Below, piece by piece: positions 5,499 to 10,084 of a stretch of DNA of 10,084 nucleotides. Each line of letters starts with the position of its first letter. Position 1 is the first letter of the stretch. The stretch spans positions 1 through 10,084 of the forward strand of contig MDVR01000166.1 in assembly GCA_001940725.1 (NCBI GenBank), in the 5' to 3' direction. The notes beneath the pieces are model-generated. The model had not been told where the DNA came from. It did not search any database and worked only from the letters and a program-made list of their open reading frames with translations. Source of the stretch: Candidatus Heimdallarchaeota archaeon LC_2. GTDB taxonomy: Archaea; Asgardarchaeota; Heimdallarchaeia; Heimdallarchaeales; Kariarchaeaceae. The translations under genes and the position numbers were made by a program.

Positions 5499-7985
5499 GT
5501 GGTAGATGTAATCCCAAATCATTATGATATTGTTCTCGAACCCGATTTAAATTCTTTTAAATTCAATGGAATTGTGAAGATCGATATCACAACCTCAGAA
5601 CCGGTATCAAGTTTCACTTTACACGGGAATGAATTGGAGGTCTTAGACTGTCAAATCCTATCGAATTCAAAATCAGAAAAAGCAACTTGGAATATAGATA
5701 TGGAAAATCAAGAAATCACCATCAAATTCAATGAAAAATTAAATTCATTCAACGCTGAATTGAAGTTTTCTGGAGAATTAAATGAAAAGCTAGCTGGTTT
5801 TTACAGGAGTAAATTTAGTTTTAATGGTGAAGATCATTATGCTGCTGTAACGCAATTTGAAGAAAGTGACGCCAGAAGGGCGTTTCCATGTTTTGATGAA
5901 CCAGTGAAAAAAGCAACTTTTACTATCACCCTGATTATTGAAAATCACCTCGTGGCGATTTCCAATAGTCATATTGTTGAAGAAATAAATCTCGATGGAA
6001 ATTTAAAGAAAGTAATTTTTGATAAAACACCCAAAATGTCTACTTATTTATTATTTTTTGGAGTTGGTGAATTTAATAAAATAACAAGAAAAACAAGGGA
6101 CTATACCGTATCTGTAATGGCATCAAAACAGCATGAGCCCCTTAATACTTTTGGTGATTTCAGTCTCGATTTTGCAGTCAAAAGTCTCGAATATTGTGAG
6201 GATTACTTTGCAGTCAAATATCCGTTCACAAAATTGGATAATATTGCGACTGCTGATTTTGCTCATGGAGCAATGGAAAACTATGGTGCGATACTTTATA
6301 GAGAGAATTTGCTTTTGCATTTTCCAGGAATTACAAATTCAAGACTTGAAATGATAATTCAAATGGTCATTGCCCATGAAATTACTCATCAGTGGTTTGG
6401 AAATCTTGTATCACCTATTAATTGGAAATATCTTTGGTTAAATGAGAGTTTTGCCACATTATTTGGTTATGGTATTGTAGATTACTATCATCCCGAAAAA
6501 AAGGTTTGGGAGTATTTTGTTGAATCTTCGACAGAGATCGCATTAAATAGTGACGCGATGATCGAAACATTACCTATTGAACGCCCTGGTGAGGGTGCAG
6601 TCGGAATGACAGTAAAAAATGCGAAAATCCTTTATGAAAAGGGTGGAAGTGTATTACGTCAGATCAAGAATTACCTGGGAGACGACAATTTCAGAGATGG
6701 ATTAAGACATTACTTGAAGAAATTTTCTTACAAAAATGCCCGAAGTGATGATCTATGGGATTCATTAGAAGAAGTCTCAGGAAAGCCAGTAAGTAAATTA
6801 ATGGAATCCTGGGTTTTACAAGAAGGTTATCCACTAATTACTATAGAAAAAAGAAATAATAAACTTACATTATCTCAAAATCGGTTTACTTTCGTTAACA
6901 AAGAATTTGATTCTAATTGGATTGTACCTGTGTCAATGAAATATTATTTTGAGAATAAAGAGCCTGAAATAATTTTCTACTTAATGGAAAATACTACATT
7001 AAATATTGATATACCCAGTGATGTAATTGCCTATAAAGCAAATACAGAATTAACTGGATTTTATAGAGTTAGGTATCCAAGTGAAAATCTAGCCAAGCTC
7101 TCTATATTGGGAGTTGAAGGTAAACTCACTGCAATTGATAAATGGAACCTTGAAACTGATTTATACGCTTTATTAAGGGCAAATAAAATTTCTATGGACG
7201 ATTATCTGTCTTTTATTTCCAGTTACGTTGGTGAAACTTCTCGAATAATAGTTTCCAGTATTTCTGGTCATTTACACTTATTATATGATTTGGGTAAAGA
7301 AGATACCAAAAACAAAATATCTGCAGTGGGTAAAGAATTTTTAGAAAAAACGCTTGATGTTATTGGATTTGAAGCGAAAGATGGTGAAGACACTAATATT
7401 TCTACCCTTCGAGGAGATTTACTGGTAAATGCAGTAATCTTTGGATCTGAATCAGTAAAAAATTTCGCTATGGATAAATTTCAAATCTTTAAAGAAGGAG
7501 GAAAGGTTTCTGCCGATATATTGAGTGCAGTTTGTCAAATTTCTGCACGAGAAACTAATGACTTGGAATGGTTCATAAATCGATTTGAAAATGCTGAGAA
7601 TGAACAAATGAGTGTAACTCTTCTCTTCTCGCTTGGAAAATTCACCCAGATCTCCCATATTGAAAAAATGCAAAACTATATATTTGAAAAAGTTCCTATG
7701 AGAAATCAAACAACCCTAATCCAGAGTTTAGCTTCAAATCCAGAAGCTACAAGTTCATTGTGGCATTGGTATTTAGCTAATTTGGACAATTTCGAAAAAT
7801 TACATGAATATATGTATCAAATATCAATACTAGCTATTGTGACTAAGTCTAGCCAATATGAATCAGATGTTAAAGAGTTTTATGAGGGTTATTTACAAAA
7901 AAATCCTAAGGTAAAAGATGCAGTCGATGTTGCCTTGGAAGGATTAAAAATAAGGAATAATCTAACTTCACATATTAATTTATAA
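5499..7985 (+). CDS. M1 family zinc aminopeptidase (tricorn-interacting factor F2/F3-like)
   Basis: This 828-residue cytoplasmic exopeptidase removes N-terminal amino acids from peptides, probably finishing degradation of proteasome or tricorn products as F2 and F3 do in Thermoplasma. Domain order is complete: N-terminal beta domain (about 1-190) with TQFEESDARRAFPCFDEP (118-135; Q119 and E121 line the S1 pocket in relatives), a thermolysin-like catalytic domain (about 195-430), a small beta domain ending GFYRVRY (520-526), and a helical ERAP1-like C-terminal domain (about 530-828). Catalytic features are intact: GAMEN at 257-261 binds the substrate N-terminus, HEITH at 293-297 plus E316 (18 residues later) bind zinc with E294 as base, and Y379 in LYEKGG stabilises the transition state. 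No signal peptide is seen. GTG at 5499 is the only start between an in-frame TAG and the first conserved strand. Length is normal for the family. Confidence 0.95.
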   Translation: MVDVIPNHYDIVLEPDLNSFKFNGIVKIDITTSEPVSSFTLHGNELEVLDCQILSNSKSEKATWNIDMENQEITIKFNEKLNSFNAELKFSGELNEKLAGFYRSKFSFNGEDHYAAVTQFEESDARRAFPCFDEPVKKATFTITLIIENHLVAISNSHIVEEINLDGNLKKVIFDKTPKMSTYLLFFGVGEFNKITRKTRDYTVSVMASKQHEPLNTFGDFSLDFAVKSLEYCEDYFAVKYPFTKLDNIATADFAHGAMENYGAILYRENLLLHFPGITNSRLEMIIQMVIAHEITHQWFGNLVSPINWKYLWLNESFATLFGYGIVDYYHPEKKVWEYFVESSTEIALNSDAMIETLPIERPGEGAVGMTVKNAKILYEKGGSVLRQIKNYLGDDNFRDGLRHYLKKFSYKNARSDDLWDSLEEVSGKPVSKLMESWVLQEGYPLITIEKRNNKLTLSQNRFTFVNKEFDSNWIVPVSMKYYFENKEPEIIFYLMENTTLNIDIPSDVIAYKANTELTGFYRVRYPSENLAKLSILGVEGKLTAIDKWNLETDLYALLRANKISMDDYLSFISSYVGETSRIIVSSISGHLHLLYDLGKEDTKNKISAVGKEFLEKTLDVIGFEAKDGEDTNISTLRGDLLVNAVIFGSESVKNFAMDKFQIFKEGGKVSADILSAVCQISARETNDLEWFINRFENAENEQMSVTLLFSLGKFTQISHIEKMQNYIFEKVPMRNQTTLIQSLASNPEATSSLWHWYLANLDNFEKLHEYMYQISILAIVTKSSQYESDVKEFYEGYLQKNPKVKDAVDVALEGLKIRNNLTSHINL

Positions 7986-8138
7986 CATCCCAACAAGGTC
8001 ATCTAATTTTAATTTACATAATTATAATAAATTGGATTTTGCATTTAAGTTTGTTATTTTATAGAGTTTCAATATTTGAAGTAGCCAAATAATAATATTT
8101 GATATTTTACCAAGTGAATTATCGATAATAACCAATAC
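7986..8138. other. Intergenic spacer before the methyltransferase gene
   Basis: This 153-bp, very AT-rich spacer contains two small inverted repeats: TTCAA-TAT-TTGAA at 8068-8080 and CAAATA-ATAA-TATTTG at 8086-8101. Either could be part of a terminator for the aminopeptidase gene or simply reflect base composition. AT-rich sequence around 8095-8108 could hold the TATA element for the TTG start at 8139. Confidence 0.3.
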
Positions 8139-10084
8139 TTGTTTACAAATAAGCCGGAAAAAGAAGAGAATTACATTCTTGACTTGATTCGGGTTATCAT
8201 TCATAAACTTTCAAATCAACAAATCAAGGAATTTTCTTTTAATCAATTTATTAAAGATAAATCGAATGATGAACTAAATTATGAATTTTGGAATAAAGTT
8301 AGAGGGCTAGTTCAATATGATTTCAAGAATGATTCAAGTATTTATGAATTTCAAAACGAAAATATCGAAAAATTAGCAAAATGGTTTCAAAATTCTTTAG
8401 AATATAATATGCGAAAAGACTATGCTGCCAATTACACCAGTATTTCTGCAGTCAAGGTAATGAATCATGTATATTCAGCTAAAGAACATGATCGAATAAT
8501 TGATCCGTTTTGTGGTTCTGGACGACTTCTAATGGGCTTTTTGAAGTCGCTCCCTAAAAATGCTAAATTCCCAAATATTACTATTAATGAATACATGCTA
8601 CTTCCATGTCTTTTATCCTATTATGATTTGATTTGTTATTATAAGGCAAATAATGCGGATGTAAATAAAATCACTGTTAAATTAGGGGACGCATTTGAGA
8701 ATTTTAAATCTGAACAAGCGGGTAAATTTGATTTGGTGTTAATGAATCCACCTTTTACTAGGATTCATAGAATAAATCCTGAAACTAGAAAAAATATTGA
8801 TTCGTTAATTTCTCCATATCCCAATTTAACTATTGGTCAGCCAGGATTACATTATTTCGCCCTCATATTGGCAAATAATCTATTAAAATCTAATGGAAAA
8901 GTTGTTAGTATACTTCCAGCCGCCACATTTGTTTCTGTTTATTCTAAGCCACTACTTGAATTTTATTTAAATAATTATAAAATTAAACATCTTATAAAAT
9001 TGGATAATTCTTTGGCATTTTCTGATGGAAGTGAATTTAAAGAAATCGTGTTTGCAGCAAGTAAGTCTCAACCTAGATCAGACCACAAAATTATATTTAG
9101 TATTGCAAGTTCGACTTCCAAAAAATTAAACATGGTTGAATCAATATCTGTTTCCCCTAAGGATCTTTATCATAATTGGAATTGGTTGAAGTACTTTGAA
9201 AATCCACATTTATTGTCATTAGAAAGATACATGTTGTCACAAAATCTAATTTTATCAGGTAAAGAATTGAAACTCAATATAATAAGAGGTGTTGAAATGT
9301 ATGGTCCTAACTTTTTCTGTATTCCAAATATCATTTGGAAAATAAAAACAAAATCTGATAACAATATTACACTTCAATCTAATCCCAATTTAACTATTGG
9401 TCAGCCAGGATTACATTATTTCGCCCTCATATTGGCAAATAATCTATTAAAATCTAATGGAAAAGTTGTTAGTATACTTCCAGCCGCCACATTTGTTTCT
9501 GTTTATTCTAAGCCACTACTTGAATTTTATTTAAATAATTATAAAATTAAACATCTTATAAAATTGGATAATTCTTTGGCATTTTCTGATGGAAGTGAAT
9601 TTAAAGAAATCGTGTTTGCAGCAAGTAAGTCTCAACCTAGATCAGACCACAAAATTATATTTAGTATTGCAAGTTCGACTTCCAAAAAATTAAACATGGT
9701 TGAATCAATATCTGTTTCCCCTAAGGATCTTTATCATAATTGGAATTGGTTGAAGTACTTTGAAAATCCACATTTATTGTCATTAGAAAGATACATGTTG
9801 TCACAAAATCTAATTTTATCAGGTAAAGAATTGAAACTCAATATAATAAGAGGTGTTGAAATGTATGGTCCTAACTTTTTCTGTATTCCAAATATCATTT
9901 GGAAAATAAAAACAAAATCTGATAACAATATTACACTTCAATCTAATCCCAATTTAACTATTGGTCAGCCAGGATTACATTATTTCGCCCTCATATTGGC
10001 AAATAATCTATTAAAATCTAATGGAAAAGTTGTTAGTATACTTCCAGCCGCCACATTTGTTTCTGTTTATTCTAAGCCACTACT
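8139..10084 (+). CDS. Adenine-N6 DNA methyltransferase (Eco57I/type IIG or type I HsdM-like), 3' end outside window and disturbed by repeats
   Basis: The enzyme would transfer a methyl group from S-adenosylmethionine to adenine N6 in DNA. A helical N-terminus (about 1-90) leads to RKDYAANYTSISAVKVMN (motif X-like, 92-109), then DPFCGSGRLLMGF (motif I, from D122, binds AdoMet), ITINEY (acidic motif II), KLGDAF (motif III) and the catalytic NPPF (motif IV, N203-F206). After this come LLKSNGKVVSILPAATFVS and the KHLIKLDN strand, normal for this class, and IIRGVEMYGPNFFCIPN, which resembles the start of a target-recognition region. From base 8818 the coding sequence enters a perfect 564-bp tandem repeat and stays in frame to the window edge with no stop. 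Start: an in-frame TGA at 8115, then TTG 8139 or TTG 8184; the first ATG (8409) would remove motif X. No restriction nuclease or specificity subunit is visible, so modification-only versus defence cannot be decided. Confidence 0.85.
   Translation, partial: MFTNKPEKEENYILDLIRVIIHKLSNQQIKEFSFNQFIKDKSNDELNYEFWNKVRGLVQYDFKNDSSIYEFQNENIEKLAKWFQNSLEYNMRKDYAANYTSISAVKVMNHVYSAKEHDRIIDPFCGSGRLLMGFLKSLPKNAKFPNITINEYMLLPCLLSYYDLICYYKANNADVNKITVKLGDAFENFKSEQAGKFDLVLMNPPFTRIHRINPETRKNIDSLISPYPNLTIGQPGLHYFALILANNLLKSNGKVVSILPAATFVSVYSKPLLEFYLNNYKIKHLIKLDNSLAFSDGSEFKEIVFAASKSQPRSDHKIIFSIASSTSKKLNMVESISVSPKDLYHNWNWLKYFENPHLLSLERYMLSQNLILSGKELKLNIIRGVEMYGPNFFCIPNIIWKIKTKSDNNITLQSNPNLTIGQPGLHYFALILANNLLKSNGKVVSILPAATFVSVYSKPLLEFYLNNYKIKHLIKLDNSLAFSDGSEFKEIVFAASKSQPRSDHKIIFSIASSTSKKLNMVESISVSPKDLYHNWNWLKYFENPHLLSLERYMLSQNLILSGKELKLNIIRGVEMYGPNFFCIPNIIWKIKTKSDNNITLQSNPNLTIGQPGLHYFALILANNLLKSNGKVVSILPAATFVSVYSKPL
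8818..10084 (+). repeat. Perfect 564-bp direct tandem repeat, 2.25 copies, inside the methyltransferase gene
   Basis: Copy one is 8818-9381, copy two 9382-9945, and a third copy runs 9946-10084 (139 bp), where the window stops. Reading the copies side by side I find no difference. The period is exactly 188 codons, so all copies lie in the same frame. The unit starts 14 codons after the end of NPPFTRIHRIN and covers the end of the catalytic fold plus the RGVEMYGPNFF segment. The junction reads ITLQSN then PNLTIG, against ISPY then PNLTIG at the first entry. There are no spacers, terminal inverted repeats or transposase. Perfect identity and position at the sequence end suggest an assembly loop; a recent real duplication cannot be excluded. 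Confidence 0.95.

Noticed and set aside
5790..7709. Open frames at 5790-5972 (-), 6123-6320 (-), 6133-6354 (+) and 7452-7709 (-)
   Set aside because: All lie wholly within the M1 aminopeptidase, whose catalytic motifs and length are intact in one frame.
8022..8204. Minus-strand open frame overlapping the methyltransferase start
   Set aside because: It lies in an AT-rich spacer and across the methyltransferase N-terminus, with no motif and no promoter-like element in front of it.
9170..9928. Two identical 64-codon minus-strand open frames at 9170-9364 and 9734-9928
   Set aside because: They are antisense to the methyltransferase and identical only because they sit in successive copies of the 564-bp repeat.
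8818..10084. CRISPR array or insertion sequence as the explanation of the repeats
   Set aside because: The unit is 564 bp with no spacers, has no terminal inverted repeats or target duplication, and encodes methyltransferase sequence and no transposase.
1..10084. tRNA, rRNA or riboswitch genes
   Set aside because: No T-arm consensus, conserved rRNA segment or known aptamer core was recognised on either strand by eye.

Overview
The window is AT-rich (roughly 30% GC by eye) and probably archaeal, most likely from an Asgard archaeon (Promethearchaeota). No rRNA or marker gene proves this. The inference rests on three things: the style of the tetratricopeptide (TPR) proteins, a longin-like small protein of a kind I associate with Asgard genomes, and an M1 aminopeptidase like the archaeal tricorn-associated factors. 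Non-ATG starts are the rule: of six intact or nearly intact genes with a visible start, four begin with TTG, one with GTG and one with ATG. No tRNA, rRNA, CRISPR array or transposase was seen.

Layout. Bases 1-75 are the last 24 codons of a plus-strand gene ending in a membrane segment. It converges on a minus-strand longin-like gene (127-624). Bases 625-1227 are a gene-poor stretch of decay: a 60-codon C-terminal remnant that looks like an ABC-2 permease (722-904) and a doubtful small membrane ORF (861-1085). Two tandem paralogous TPR genes follow. The first (1228-2754) has ATT where its twin has ATG and carries one in-frame TAA, but is otherwise collinear. The second (2884-4407) is intact and is followed by a hairpin. 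Next are a four-CxxC zinc protein (4521-4847) and, converging on it, a NUDIX hydrolase with the residue pattern of MTH1-type 8-oxo-dGTP diphosphatases (4875-5369, minus). A short divergent intergenic region holding a perfect 16-bp palindrome separates the NUDIX gene from a full-length M1 zinc aminopeptidase (5499-7985).

The right end (8139-10084) is the start of an adenine-N6-type DNA methyltransferase with motif I and a catalytic NPPF. Just after NPPF the sequence enters an apparently perfect 564-bp tandem repeat: two full copies and 139 bp of a third, up to the window edge. The period is 188 codons, so the frame stays open throughout. This may be an assembly loop at a contig end or a real intragenic duplication; the window alone cannot decide.

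The genes do not form one obvious pathway. The NUDIX (nucleotide-pool cleaning) and M1 (peptide turnover) genes share a divergent control region, and the TPR pair is a recent-looking local duplication. I see no convincing new multi-gene system. The best leads are the two lesions in the first TPR gene, the in-frame repeat in the methyltransferase, and the palindrome between the NUDIX and M1 genes.
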